Below are positions 20,704 to 32,800 of a DNA stretch of 64,000 nt, piece after piece. Under the pieces are notes generated by a model. The model saw only the letters and a list, made by a program, of their open reading frames with translations, did not search any database and was not told where the DNA came from. This DNA comes from Datura wrightii (Eukaryota > Streptophyta > Magnoliopsida > Solanales > Solanaceae), in NCBI GenBank assembly GCA_035772735.1, contig JASDFA010000001.1:57179001-57243000 (forward strand), written 5' to 3'. The first letter of the stretch is position 1, and each line of letters begins with the position of its first letter. The translations under genes and the position numbers were made by a program.

Positions 20704-22185
20704 TGATCTCGGGCAAATATAGCATGCCCGAGTGATGCTTTATAACTTAATTTAGTCTTGTTTATCTAATTTATTTTATACATTTTCATGTAATTTTATA
20801 TAAATGTGAATACATGTACTAACCAACGTGATTAGTCTTTGTTTTGTAGGTTTTAATGAATTTGAGGAACTAATTCATAAGTTGGTGAAGTAGAGGAATG
20901 GAGTCGGGAACAATTGGCGAAAGTCGGCAAGGAGCATGCTATGGCAAGGCCCCAGCACGCCAGTGCCGTGCCACGCTAGGCCAGCTGCGCGACAGAGAAA
21001 GGCCAACGCACTGCATGTGCTGCGTGTCACGTTGGCAGCGCGGTGACACTCGGCAGTTTTGGCATCCGGAGGCAATTTCAAGAGAGCCTTCGCGTCACCT
21101 CCGTGTCACGGAGGCAATGCTCCGCGATACACTCTGTGACACGGAGCCATTTCATGACAGGCTAAATTGTGCACGTTTCTCATTTATTATAAATAGGTCC
21201 CTTAGCTCCTAAAACCACTTTGTCACGATTTTATTCTGGAAAACCACCTAGGAGTGAAGGGAGAAGCGGGAGAACTCATCTAGGGTTTGGCAAATTCCCT
21301 TCTCATCTACCAATTCTTGTAAGTATGTTAATTTAGTTGTAGTTTCTTGTAGTTTTACAAACATGAATGGCTAGAACCCTTCCTCTAGGGTTGAAGCCAT
21401 GAATTATGATTGTGTTTTTATAAATTTGTGTGGAATTAAGTTATTGATTGTTGTTTTGTCTTGCATTCTGGATTATTGGTTGTTTTTATGATTGATCACC
21501 ATGAAAACATACACATTAACTTGGGCATTTACTTGAAAAAGCATTTACCTAGGTCAGAACATGAGAATGTGAGGAGCATGATTGTATCTCACGATATAAT
21601 TTGTGTTAGGATAGAAATATACCTAATGCCTTGCTTGGTTGATAAAACGGGATTATTTAGAGACAGACTTAGGTTTATCACATCTCCACTCAAAAAAGTA
21701 GTTGTGAGGCTAGGTTGAGTTAAATGATTAGGTGCACGAGAGTCCCTACTCATTTCCACGTAAACCACATCCACGTAATTAATTGCCCACGAACTAGAAG
21801 TAGCATCCTCGCTCACAATGATGCAGTGAGGCTAGTTTGTTGTGTTTAGAGGCTCGAAAGGCCTTGAGCATGCAATTCTGATTATGTGAGACAATAATTG
21901 ATAGTTTCATACTTAACCCATTGCAATTCGTAATAGCCCATGATTATCTGTTTTTAACTCTATGTTGCTTCTAGAGTGAATTCAGAATATGTCATTGACC
22001 AAAAATTAGACTTAATTAAACCTCCCCCGAAAACTTTTATAATCGACATTTTTGGTGTCTAATATCACACTTGGAATAGATAGTTAGAGGAATGGGTCTA
22101 GTCCCTGTGGGTTCGACATTCCGGTTCTTAAAAAGAGACAGTATATTACTTGCACAACCCGTACGCTTGCGGGACGGGATCAGCA
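20704..22185 (+). mobile_element. RT-5 3' LTR
   Basis: TGATCTCGGGC ... GGGATCAGCA, 1482 bp, followed by the duplication gtggc. It carries the same TATA box (21188-21195), inverted repeat and dyad block as the 5' copy. Confidence 0.93.
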
Positions 22186-22190
22186 GTGGC

Positions 22191-22668
22191 ATAGCCAATT
22201 CATAGGCCACCTCACCAATAGTCCTTCTTTGTAAATCGCATAACACTCTACATAGGTGATACTTTCAGCAAAACCTTCATACCAACTGTGAACTCTAGAT
22301 CATGAACCTTCCAACCCGCATAACTCTTTTCTCTATTCTGGATTGTGAGAAGTCTACTGAATCAACTTGATCTTATTTAAGGAATCTCTCAGCAAAACTA
22401 TACACAAGGCCTGACCTCGAATGCCTCAAAACAACCCACCAGAGAATGAGATCTCCTACCATACAAAGCCTCAAACGTGGCCATTTGGATGTCGGAATAG
22501 TAAATATTATTATAGGCAAGCTTCACAAATGACTAGAAATAGTCTTAATGACCATCGAAATCAATCAGACACCCATAACTTATCCTCTAACACATGAATA
22601 GTTAGCTCAGACTGGCCACCCACATGTGAATAATTGTTGTGCTAACATCCACTCACGTACCTAACTTA
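22191..22668 (-). pseudogene. pol: RT-4 integrase core fragment
   Basis: On the minus strand a stretch near 22600 reads QSELTIHVLEDKLW, corresponding to the GQ-ER-TIQ segment with the catalytic Glu. Further on come KLAYNNIYYSDIQMATFEALYGRRSHSLVGCFE, typical of the end of the integrase core. The fragment lies between RT-5 (which cut it downstream) and RT-6. The part of the core that should carry the two catalytic Asp residues is missing between here and 30479. Confidence 0.8.
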
Positions 22669-24450
22669 TGAGCCCTAGGTGAAATATTGTAAGTGTACAT
22701 GACGGTTGGTGGCCACGAGTCGTGGCCTTGGGCAATGACTCATCCAGTCCTTGGTGGGGACTGGCAGTCAGTTTTTCTCTGTAAATTTAGTAAGGGCTTA
22801 TCTGTAATTTCTATGATCCTATTCCTAAACTACATCATTTTAAGGTATGAATAGTGAGTATTAAGAGGAGCAAGTTCATTCTAATCTATTCCTATTCATG
22901 CATGCAATGTTAGAAGCCAAGAGAAGTGATCAAGGCTAATTCCTTCAAGTTTTTCATCGATTCATCTTTGGGCAATCAGAGAAGCTGTAGAATCAGATTC
23001 TCTCAAGTATGTAGGGTTATGAATGGGTGAATTTGTTCACACCCATGCCCAATCTCTCGGTAATTCATGAAATTCTGTTGATAATCCTATGGGGTTTTAT
23101 CCCAATTCTTATGAAATCCTTATGATCTATCTATGGGTTAATTCCTTTCATGTATAATTTCATGTTTTACGAATCATGGGCAAATTTTATAACTATTTAA
23201 AATTTGAATTTCCTACAAGCTATGCCCAATTATGTATGTTTCATGATAAATCAAGTTATGATTCTACTTTGATCATGATGTTCATTAACCCATTATTATT
23301 TTTGATTATGATATGATTTCTCTCAAATGCTCATCATGAATTTATGAATATCAAGTATATACATGTTATATAAGTATGTATGAACCTCATGATTTATGAT
23401 TTATGATTATGGCCGACTCAAGGGTCTTACTTTCGTGGATAGATCACGTATTTCAAGCATGCTTATAATTATCATGATTTTAACTAGCCTATGAATCTCA
23501 TATATATTATCCTATGATCACTATATATATTTTGGGAGTAGTATTTAACACCGAGTACATTCAGGGTCCAAGCATGCCCTGAGTCTCAGAACTATGCACC
23601 AACATAGCCACGATGGGACCTCCATGTTACTATACCTTTTGCCCAAATGGGCCCTTTGTTGTGGTATCACACCTTTTCATGGTTCTACCTTTGCGAAGGT
23701 ACAAACGCCCTCCCGACTAGGGATTTACATGTCGGGCTCCATGTGTGCTCATATGGGGTATGTCAGTTATAAGAATCTTTCATTGTTTCTCATGATTTAT
23801 TTATGATTATGATTACGTACTATGGCTCAAGTAACATTTAATAAAGCTTTTCTCTCGTGAATATGATTATAAATGATTTACGAATGTTTTGAAAACCTTG
23901 AGCCTTATGTTGTATTATGATATTTATGTTATGATCATGTTGTCATACTCTTATGAACTTTTATCTATTTAAATGTCCATTTTACTTACCTTTCATACTC
24001 GGTACATTCCACGTACTGACCGCGTACTCTATGTTGCATCGTCTCATGATACAGGTCTGAGGGATCTATCTCTGTCCTTAGTCACTGCGTTCCCATTCAG
24101 ACTTGTTCAGCTAACATCGATGAGTCCTCATCTTCCGAGTACATTTAGTATTCGTGGTCGTTATGTCTTTCTTCTGTTTCATACTTATCGAGTTAGTTGG
24201 AGGTGTTGTCCCATAAACCCATTGTATATGTTAGAGGCGTTCAGACTGTATGTAGTAATCAACTATTCATGTATGATGTGAATTCCACTCCTGATGTTAT
24301 GTTATATTTAGACTTCCGCTATATTTATTATGTGAATTCTTCCGCTGTTATTGATTGAGTTAGATGTATGTTCATGCCATGGGTCAATTTGGAGTCTCTC
24401 AAGGATCCTTATCCTGTGTCTCGATCCAGGCCTATGTTCGGGTCGTGACA
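22669..24450 (+). mobile_element. RT-6 5' LTR, 5'-truncated
   Basis: Begins ATGAGCCCTAGGTGAAATA, matching the 3' LTR from about 28699, and ends GGGTCGTGACA. It therefore lacks about 320 bp of U3. It carries ACGAGTCGTGGCC-type words near 22715 and the dyad CTATGC-ACCA-ACATAG at 23592-23607. Confidence 0.88.
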
Positions 24451-25441
24451 AACTTGTTGTTAGAGCAATAGGTTTAGAAGTGTCCTAGGGTGTCTAAAAG
24501 TTGCATTAAGTAGAGTCATTTTCATGGGTGCGAAGTGTGCCACACTTATGATGAAGAGGCTATGTATAGGACATGTTCCCTTCTTTCATAACTCTATCTC
24601 GTGCCATGAGTTCAACTCTCTCCATTCCTCTAACTCATGCTATATGCATATGCAGAAACATGTTTTCTCAAAACTACAATAGGAGCCTGCCAGCCCCACC
24701 AACTCCAATGGATCCCATGTAAGTTACGGATGTAAAACTGGGGGCCGTCCTCAGAGTGTTGATCCAAGCCATGATCACCCAGCCTAACCAACAAACTATC
24801 GCAACTGTGAAGCCTACTGGAGAGGTGGAAACTACTAAGGTTTGAGAACTCACAAAGAGAATCCCGTCTAAGTTTGGTGATTAAAATATGGGTGGAGAGC
24901 ATAAGGGGGAAGAAAGGAGGAACAAGAGGCCCAGGAACGAAAACCTTGAGAGTTCCCAACAAGGGTCAAGTAGTGAGAGTCGTTTTCAACCCCATCAGAA
25001 GTCTCTAGCTCATCGGGGATACTAGCCCCGGGTGAGGGAGATTACTTACCCATTTTACAGGCATTGTGAGAAGAACCACCTAGGAAAGTACATGGTAGGT
25101 TCAGTTGTATGCTTCTATTGTGGTCGGCCCAGTCATAAACACAGAGATTGCCCTTCAGCCAAGCGAGACGGCTAGAGAGGCCTTGCCCCGACCACCACTC
25201 TAGAAACCCTATCTAGCTTTTCGTCATGCTTGGAATGTGGTAGATCACATGTGGGACGGTGTTTGGAAGGTTCAAAAATTTGTTGCAGATGTGGGAGGCC
25301 GGACAGTTGTGCAGGAATTGCCCATCGGCTGAGCAAGGAAAGGGTACAGCCGATGCGCCAATCACCAGATTAGCAGCTTCAGGAAACCGCCTATCTCAAC
25401 AGCACGGGTTAACTGGAGACGGAAGTCAGCCTCAGATGTAG
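24451..25441 (+). pseudogene. gag: RT-6 leader and gag remnant with two zinc knuckles
   Basis: After the LTR a degraded primer site (TTGTTAGAGC for TGGTATCAGAGC) and a leader run to about 24650, followed by scattered Gag-like sequence. The recognisable part is the nucleocapsid: VCFYCGRPSHKHRDCPSAKR (about 25110-25165, CX2CX4HX4C) and a second knuckle-like stretch CLECGRSHVGRC then ICCRCGRPDSC (about 25230-25310). Capsid sequence is mostly unrecognisable and stops are frequent. Confidence 0.75.
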
Positions 25442-26068
25442 TCTTAGGTATGTTACAAGTCTTCCTATCGAACCTACCATGATTGCTAGTTCCGAGAACT
25501 ATTGTACAAGGTACAAGATCCCTTTGTGCATTTTAATATGAGATTTATTTCATGGAAGGTAAGGAAATGGTAAGTGAATTACCAAGTCAAGTCTTACGTT
25601 TCCTAGTAAGGATGTTCTATAAATAATATCTGGGAGTAAGTCCATCAATTCCCCTTTAGAGTTTCCCTTATGTTTCGCTTGATGCTACGCTCAACTCATG
25701 CTTATGTTAAGAACCCTAAGATGATAGGTAACCCTGTCAGTCAGTGATCCCAATATTACCTGTTCAGCTTCATGTCATGACCCTCACTACTTATGTGAAC
25801 TCATGTCTCTCGGCACACTCAGCTCTATGAACTCAGTCCCAAAGATTTGCCCTATCAGCTCATAAGATCGTGCTATATCAGGTATATGCCCAGCTTGAAT
25901 TTCTTAAATGATTCGTGCTCATGATTCCCTTACTCTAAACCCTATGAATGTTCCCCATGATGGATATTATGATTAAAATGGGTACTTTCAATGTAACTCC
26001 CTATCCCTACCTTGGGTGCGGGGTATGTGGAAGTCCAAGAATTGTGGTCATTAGCGAAGCCTAGGAGT
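25442..26068 (+). other. RT-6 region without recognisable coding
   Basis: Where protease and RT would be expected I can read no motif of either. Sequence at 25780-25880 may be decayed linker or protease. Treated as degenerate internal sequence. Confidence 0.4.
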
Positions 26069-26586
26069 GTAACATCCCGCATGGTCATTGTTGCTTGTTA
26101 ATCCATCTTCCTAGGATGAACCTTTCCATATCTTTATTTTCTTATTCACGACTTGCAGAGGTGGATAACATCGTTTCCGAGATGGTCTAATAGAGATCGG
26201 GTGAGATTTTCGATTCTTGGAAGGTTTGAGGTTTAAGGGGTTGACCAAAGTCAACATTTGAAGTTAACGAGCTCGAATTTGGGTTCTGGAAGCTCTGTTG
26301 GTTTCAAATGGTGATTTATGACTTAGTTGGGCAGGTTTCATGGATCCCGAGGTGATCCGAGAGTGATTTGAACCTTTGGTTGAAATTATGAGCTTGGAGG
26401 AGGCTAAGTTTGACTGCGGTTAACTTCCGATCAAAATGAATTTATATTGGTAATTTGATGATTCCAACTGGTCTAAAATGTATTTCATGGTTGAATTGCA
26501 TATCTAGATTATGAACAGGGGATTTCAGATGAGTTTCGGGTGGATTTGAATGTTTTTTGTATTTGGCATGATCGTAAGCATAAAAG
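26069..26586 (+). repeat. LTR-like fragment inside RT-6
   Basis: Starts TGTAACATCCCGCATGG, a form common at LTR starts of plant gypsy elements, and holds GGTTGACCAAAGTCAACATT near 26240, which reads like the body of such an LTR. No matching end or duplication was found. It abuts the integrase frame at 26587. Confidence 0.5.
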
Positions 26587-28143
26587 ATGAAAACTCAGAG
26601 GTTCGGCACTTCAAAATTCTTATCAGGAATTATAGGAGTTTGTCTTGTTGCCTCGACGGATGGTGGTGTTGTTATTCAAAATGGGTCAGAATCATCTTTG
26701 GTGACTGATGTAAAAGCTAGACAAGACGAGGACCCTATTTTGATAAAGTTAAAGGAAGTCGTTCAGAATCAAAAGGTAGAGGTCTTCACCAAAAGGGGGG
26801 ATGGTGTGCTTCGATATCAAGGTCACTTGTGTGTTTCGAACATTGATGATTTGAGAAATCAGATGTTGCATGAGGCTCGCAATTCTAGATATTCAATACA
26901 TCCAAGCGCCACCAAGAAGTACCGTGACCTATGGGATGTCTATTGATGGAATGGCCTGAAGCAGGACATTGCAGAATTTGTAGCTAAGTGTCCAAATTGT
27001 CAGCAAGTGAAGGTAGAGCATCAAAGACTGGGAGGTGTGCTTCAGGACATCAGTATCCCTACTTGGAGGTGGGAGGAGATTAATATGGACTTCATCATTG
27101 GGTTGCCTCGCACTCGTCGACAGTATGACTCCATTTGGGTGGTGGTGGACAGGTTGACCAAAGCCGCTCATTCTCTATCGGTCAAAACTATCGATTCAAC
27201 GGAGGATTATGCCAAACTATACATTCGAGAGCTAGATCACTTGTATGGAGTGCCCTTGTCCATCATATCAGACAGAAGTACTCAGTTTACCTCTCAGTTT
27301 TGGAGATCGTTTCAAAAAGGACTTGGTACTCAGGTCAAGCACAGTACCGCATTTCACCCGCAAATGGATGGTCAGGCAGGTGAACTATTTAGACTCGCGA
27401 GGACATGTTGAGAGAGTGTGTATTTGACTTCAAGGGTAGTTGGGATGATCACTTGCCTCTTATTGAGTTGTATATAATAAGAGCTATCATTCCAGCATTC
27501 AAATGGCTCTTTTTGAGGCTCTCTATGGGTGGAGGTGTAGATCACCAATTGGTTGGTTTGAATTCGATGAAGCTGCAATGACAGGACCAGATTCAGTCCA
27601 TGAGGCCATGGAGAAAGTTCAGCTCATAAAGGGACAGGTTGAAAATAGCTCAAAACTGCCAAAAGTCCTATGCCGATGAAAGAAGGAGGGAACTTGAGTT
27701 TGAAGTTGATGATTGGGTGTTTCTAAAGGTGTCTCTCATGAAGGGAGTGATGAGATTCAGAAAGAAAGGAAAACTCAGTCACCTTTATGTGGGTCCGTAC
27801 CAGATTGTGAAACCTGTTGGCAAGGTAGCATATTAATTAGAGTTGCCCTCAAAATTAGCTTCTGTTCATCCTGCTTTCATGTATCGCTCTTAAAGAAGTA
27901 TTTGGGGGGATCCAGCTCTAGTTGTTCAAGTGGAGAGTGTAGGTGTGAAATACAGCCTTAGTTATGAGGAGGTCTTGGTGGAAATATTGGATCGTCAGGT
28001 TCGAAGTCTAAGAAACAAGGAAGTAGCTTCAGTCAAAGTTTAATGGAGGAATCAACATATTGAGGGAGCTATGTGGGAAACCGAGGCAGATATGATGGCT
28101 AGATACCCACATCTATTCCCTTCCGGCTCAGTTTCAGCTTGAG
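26587..28143 (+). pseudogene. pol: RT-6 integrase and chromodomain
   Basis: Opens within the RNase H-integrase linker (GVCLVASTDGGVVIQNGS). The zinc-binding domain follows (RYSIHPSATKKYRDL, CPNCQQVKVEHQ), then the catalytic core with NMDFIIGLPRTRRQYDSIW (first Asp), VPLSIISDRSTQF (second Asp) and FHPQMDGQ. The segment holding the catalytic Glu is frameshifted (DGQAGELF). Then come FEVDDWVFLKVSLMKGV, HVSLLKKYLGG, chromodomain sequence (YEEVLVEILDRQV, a WRNQHIEGAMWE-like stretch) and YPHLFPSG. A stop at 26944 and further breaks near 27400 and 27830 inactivate it. Confidence 0.9.
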
Positions 28144-28350
28144 GTATCACTTTTTTCCCTAAAACTCTATTCAATTTCATGTTCAGCTCATGTACCTCAG
28201 TTTCTTTCATGTAAATGGATGTATGTATGGTTCAGGAATTCAGTTTAGCCATGTAGTTCAGTTAGAGGTAATCACTCTATCAGTTCTCAGCTTATATGAT
28301 CAATATTTGAATATGATGATTGGATTTCTCTTATTTTCTGTATGATTATC

Positions 28351-28383
28351 AACATTCGAGGATGAATGTTCCCAAGGGGGAGA
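28351..28383 (+). promoter_or_regulatory. RT-6 pre-PPT hairpin and polypurine tract
   Basis: AACATTCG-AGGA-TGAATGTT (28351-28370; 8 pairs, one wobble) is followed by AAGGGGGAGA and then the LTR at 28384. Its counterpart in RT-2 has one pair fewer. Confidence 0.85.
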
Positions 28384-30478
28384 TGTTGTAATTCCTCGAA
28401 AATCCTAAGATCAGACCCGAAAGTTGAAATGAAAAAAATAGGATTTTCTGCATCAGATAACAGAATGAGTCGTTACCCGTGGGTTAGACCACGACGTAGT
28501 GAGGTGCTATACTTAAGTTAGAAATTTTTGAGTTTGGGGTGACCACAGACATGACCACGAGTCGTGGTCAGCAGCACGACTCATTGAGTCAGTCATGGCC
28601 AAGGATGAGGTGAAGAAAGAGGACTTTTTAGCAGTGAAGACCACGAGTGGTGATCACAAGTCATGGTCACCAGTAACGACTCGTGTAGTTCCCCGTGATG
28701 AGCCCTAGGTGAAATATTGGCAGTGTACACGACGGTTGGTGACCAAGAGTCATGGCCTTGGACGACGACTCGTCCAGTCTCTCGTGGGGACTGGCAATCA
28801 ATTTTTTTTGCGAATTTAGTAAGGGCTTATCCGTAATTTCTATGATTCTAAAGCCTAAACTACATCATTTTAAGCTATGAATAGTGAGTATTAAGAGGGG
28901 TAAATTCATTCTAAGCTATTCCTATTCATGCATACAAAGTTAGAAGCCAAGAGAAGTGATCAAGCTTAATTACTTCAAGTTTTTCATCAATTCTTCATTG
29001 GGCAATCAGAGAAGTTGTATAATAAGATTCTCTCAGGTATGTAGGGTTATGAATGGGTGAATTTGTTCACACCCATGCCCAATCTCTCTCTAATTCATGA
29101 AATTGTATTGATAATCCTATGAGGCTTTATCCCAATTCTTATGAAATCCTTATGATCTATCTATGGGTTAATTCCTCTCATGTATAATGTCATGTTTTAC
29201 GAATCATGGGCAGATTTTATAACTATTTCAAATTTGAATTTTACAAACTATCCCGAATTATGTATGTTTCATGATAAATCAAGTTATGATTCTACTTTGA
29301 TCATGATGTTCATTAACCCATATGATTTATGACTTATAATATGATTTCTCTCAAATGTTCATCATGAATTTATGAATATCAAGTATATAGATGTTTTATA
29401 AGTATGCATGAACCTCATGATTTATGATTTATGATTATGGTCGACTCACAGGCCTTACATTCATGGCTAGTTCACGTATTTCAAGCATGCTTATGATTAT
29501 GATGATTTTAACTAGCCTATGAATCTCATGTATATTATCCTATGAGCACTATATATGTTTTGGGAGTAGTATTTAACAACGAGTAGATTTGGGGTCCAAG
29601 CATGCCCCGAGTCTCTGAACTACGTGCCAACGTAGCCACGATGGGACCTCCATGTTACTGTCCATTTGCCCAAATGGGCCCTCTATTGTTATATCACACC
29701 TCTTTCATGGTTCTACCATTGGAAAGGTACGAACACCCTCCCGACTAAGGGTTTACAGGTCGGGCTCCATGTATGCTCATACGGGGTATGTCGGTTATAA
29801 GAATCTCCAACTGTTCCTCATTATTTATGTATGATTATGATTATATACTTTGAGTAAACTCATGTTTAGTAAAGCTTTTCTCTCGTGAGTATGATTATTA
29901 ATGATTTACGAATGTTTTGAAAACCTTGAGCCTTATGTTGCATTATGATATTTATTTTATTATCATGTTGTCCTACTCTTATGAACTTTTATCTATTTTA
30001 AATCTCCGTTTTACATACCTTGCATACTCGGTACATTTCATGTACTGACCGCATACTCTATCCTGCATCATCTCATGATACAAATCTGAGGGATCTATCT
30101 CAGTCCTTAGTCACTGCTTTCCCATTCAGACTTGTTCATCTAGCATCGATGAGTCCTCATCTTCCGAGAACGTTCAGTATTCATGGTTGTTATGTCTTTC
30201 TTCAGTTTCAAATTATCGGGTTAGTTGGGGATGTTGTCCAATAAACCCATCGGATATGTTAGAGGCTTTCAGACTTTATGTAGTAATAACCTAGTCATGT
30301 ATGATGTGAATTCCTCTCCTGATGTTATGTTATGTTTATACTTACGCTATATTTATTATGTGAATTCTTTCGCCTTTTTTGATTGAGGTAGATGTATTTT
30401 CATGTCATGGGTCATCTTGGAATCTCTCGGGGTTCCTTGTCCTGTGTCTCGATCTTGGTCTATCTTCGGGTCGTGACA
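28384..30478 (+). mobile_element. RT-6 3' LTR
   Basis: TGTTGTAATTCCTCG ... TTCGGGTCGTGACA, 2095 bp. CACGAGTCGTGGTC words lie near 28556-28700 and the dyad CTACGT-GCCA-ACGTAG at 29620-29635. RT-4 sequence resumes directly after it. Confidence 0.9.
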
Positions 30479-30800
30479 TATAGACATCCTCTGAGTCATA
30501 CCACTTGGTATATGGTGCTCATATTTTATTTGTTGGAAGTTCAAATACTGAGATACATACTCCAAAATGTCTCTATTCATCCAACGTTGCTAATAATATC
30601 GTTTCAGATAATAATACATTTTTGCTGCTCCTGGATGATTAGAATATCTAGAGCTATGAACCTTTTTCATAATCAACTTGGTCAAATCACTAACTCTAGG
30701 AGCACAAATATAGTTGTTGATCGTCAAAACACCTTATGGATCAATAATTTCTTCCTCTGTTTCTCCCTTTAATACCCTATCGTGAATTATCTTAAACTCT
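30479..30800 (-). pseudogene. pol: RT-4 integrase zinc-binding domain
   Basis: The minus strand reads APRVSDLTKLIMKKVHSSRYSNHPGAAKMY, then MNRDILEYVSQYLNFQQIKYEHHIP. This is the integrase N-terminal domain: the HHCC histidines are visible, while the CPNC pair has decayed to Y-L-N-F. The frame is cut at 30479 where RT-6 begins. Confidence 0.78.
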
Positions 30801-30949
30801 CATCCTCAAACTATCTAGCCTTGATTTGATCCAAAAGAACAAAGATTATGTCTCAAAAAAAGAAAGAATCCTACCAGACTCCAAAATATCGAGTCTTAAA
30901 AAGTTGTTAGCCAACCAATAATCATATATGGAAAAAAGATGCTCCTCCA

Positions 30950-32230
30950 CTAGCAGCATAGCCAAGCTATCCATACTAACTGATTTCCAACTCGAAGTAT
31001 CCTCTCTACATTCGCCTTGTGCAGGTGATATAAAATAGTGATGTCATTATCCTTAAGCTACTCCAACCATCTTCTTTTCCTCAAATTTAGATCTCTCTAG
31101 TTGAAAATATATTAAAGACTGTAATGATTCGTTAACACCTCATAATGCACTCTATATAGATAATGTCTCCAAATTTTTTAAAGAAAAATCTTTGTTGTCA
31201 ACTCTAGGTCATGAATAGGGTAGTTTCTTTCATGAGTCAACTTACTTGAAGCATACATTATTACCTTACCTTACTGCATCAGCAAACACCCAACACCAAC
31301 CCGTGGAGCATCATAGTGCACAGTGAAGCCTTCACCTTCCATGACCAAAAACCAAAATTGAGGTTAAAGTCAACAATGTCATGAGCCTTTGAAAGCTTGC
31401 CTCACACTCCTCAGACCATTGGAAAGTCACATTATTCTAAGTTACTTTTGTCGATGGAGATACAATATGAGATAAGACCTTCACATGACCTGTAGTAAAC
31501 GACCAAGCCCCTAAAACTTCGAATCCTATAGGTGAAGTAGGCCTAATCTCTAACATCCTTAATCTTCTTCCAGTCTATCATAATACCATCTTTGGTCATC
31601 ACATGCCCCAAAAATATCACATACTGAGCCAGAACTCACACTTAAAAACATTTGCATAAAGTTGCTCCTTTTTCAAAATATGAAATACTATTCTAAAATG
31701 TTGCTCATGCTCCTCTACTACAGAAGTACATCAAAATATCATAGACGATAATTATATGAAGGAATCCAAATAAGGCCTAAACAACAATTTATCAACTCCA
31801 TGAATATTGTTGGGGTGTTGATCAACCCATAAGACATAACCAAGAACTCATAGTGGCCATAACAGGTCCTGAAGGCAGTTTTAGGGATATCCTCTACCCT
31901 AATCCCTAACTGATGGTAACTAGACCTTAAATCAATCTTGAAAAATACCTAAACACTCTGAAGCTAATCGACACGTCATCAATACATGCAATAGAAAACT
32001 TGTTCCTAATGGTCATTTTATTCAATTTTCCGTATTCAAAACACATACTCATGGTGTCATCCTTCTTTTTCACAAACAAAACTGGAGTACACCAAGGAGA
32101 AACACTTAGACTAATAAAGCCTTATTCAATAATCTTGCAATTGTTCCTTCTATTCTTAAAGTTCTAACAAATTCGATTGCTTTGGAGGAATATAAATGGG
32201 TTTAGTGCACTACTTTGAGTCGATACCGAA
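30950..32230 (-). pseudogene. pol: RT-4 reverse transcriptase and RNase H
   Basis: Decayed, with many stops, but motifs can be followed on the minus strand. RNase H appears around 31060-31300 (LTHERNYPIHDLEL, IWRHYLYRVHYE, RDLNLRKRRWLE, ITILYH). The RT appears around 31480-32170: its region next to RNase H (the EECEASFQRLK stretch), the catalytic area near 31740, and FVKKKDDTMSMCFEY near 32050. No frame exceeds about 70 codons. Confidence 0.7.
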
Positions 32231-32433
32231 ATCAATATCGCGATCAACTGGAATACCTAGAATATTAGTTGGAAAGACATCTGGAAATTCTTTCCCTAAT
32301 GGTTTCAACTCCAAAGAGGGTGTATCGACACTACTATCACTCACATAAGCCAAATAGGTGAGACACCCCTTCTCAATCATAGCTGAGACTTAGAAACTAT
32401 AGTTACCTTCATCGGATAGGGACTGAGAGTGCC

Positions 32434-32800
32434 CTACCACATCAGTTTGGGAATACTTGACATATCGAAGGTCACTATCTTAATATAATAGTCTAGAACT
32501 ACATGATGGGGAGAAAGCCAATACATACTGAATATGATATCGAAATCTGCTATATCTAATATAACTAAGTCTGCCAACATGTCATGTACTATCAAGTCAA
32601 CTACACAAGATTGATGTAGTTGATCCACCACTAAGAACCATCTACTAGCATAGGAACATGAACACGTATAGAAGGAGAGTCAAAAAGCATATTCAAATCA
32701 GAAATAAAGTAGCATGTATGTAAACAGAAGTTGATCCATGATAGAATAAAACTGTAGCAGGTCGAGAGCACAATGAAACAATACCTGAGACAAACGTAGT
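32434..32800 (-). pseudogene. RT-4 protease remnant
   Basis: The open stretch 32434-32631 reads MLADLVILDIADFDIIFSMYWLSPHH, which corresponds to the segment after the protease active site in Tekay-type elements. Upstream, around 32740, FYHGSTSVYI stands where FDPGSTHSYI is usual, so the catalytic Asp is gone. Confidence 0.7.

Larger units (their letters stand above)
14714..22185 (+). mobile_element. RT-5: non-autonomous Athila-like LTR element with gag and protease only
   Basis: Complete ends: LTRs 14714-16194 and 20704-22185, and a perfect target duplication gtggc at 14709-14713 and 22186-22190. Inside are a tRNA-Asp primer site, gag with a CCHC knuckle, aspartic protease, and about 1.9 kb of non-coding 3' sequence ending in a polypurine tract. 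No RT, RNase H or integrase motif is present in any frame. The LTRs look a few percent apart, with differences bunched in the GC-rich part. The same family as RT-10. Confidence 0.93.
22669..30478 (+). mobile_element. RT-6: chromovirus-like element with deleted RT and truncated 5' LTR
   Basis: Plus-strand element: 5' LTR 22669-24450 lacking its first ~320 bp, degraded primer site, gag remnant, a foreign LTR-like fragment in place of protease and RT, integrase with chromodomain, polypurine tract, and a full 3' LTR 28384-30478. It lies inside the integrase of RT-4. It is in the same family as RT-2: integrase and LTR align throughout by eye. Confidence 0.9.

Noticed and set aside
24630..24962. 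Minus-strand frame of 110 codons in the RT-6 leader/gag
   Set aside because: Antisense to the RT-6 leader and gag remnant; no recognisable domain.
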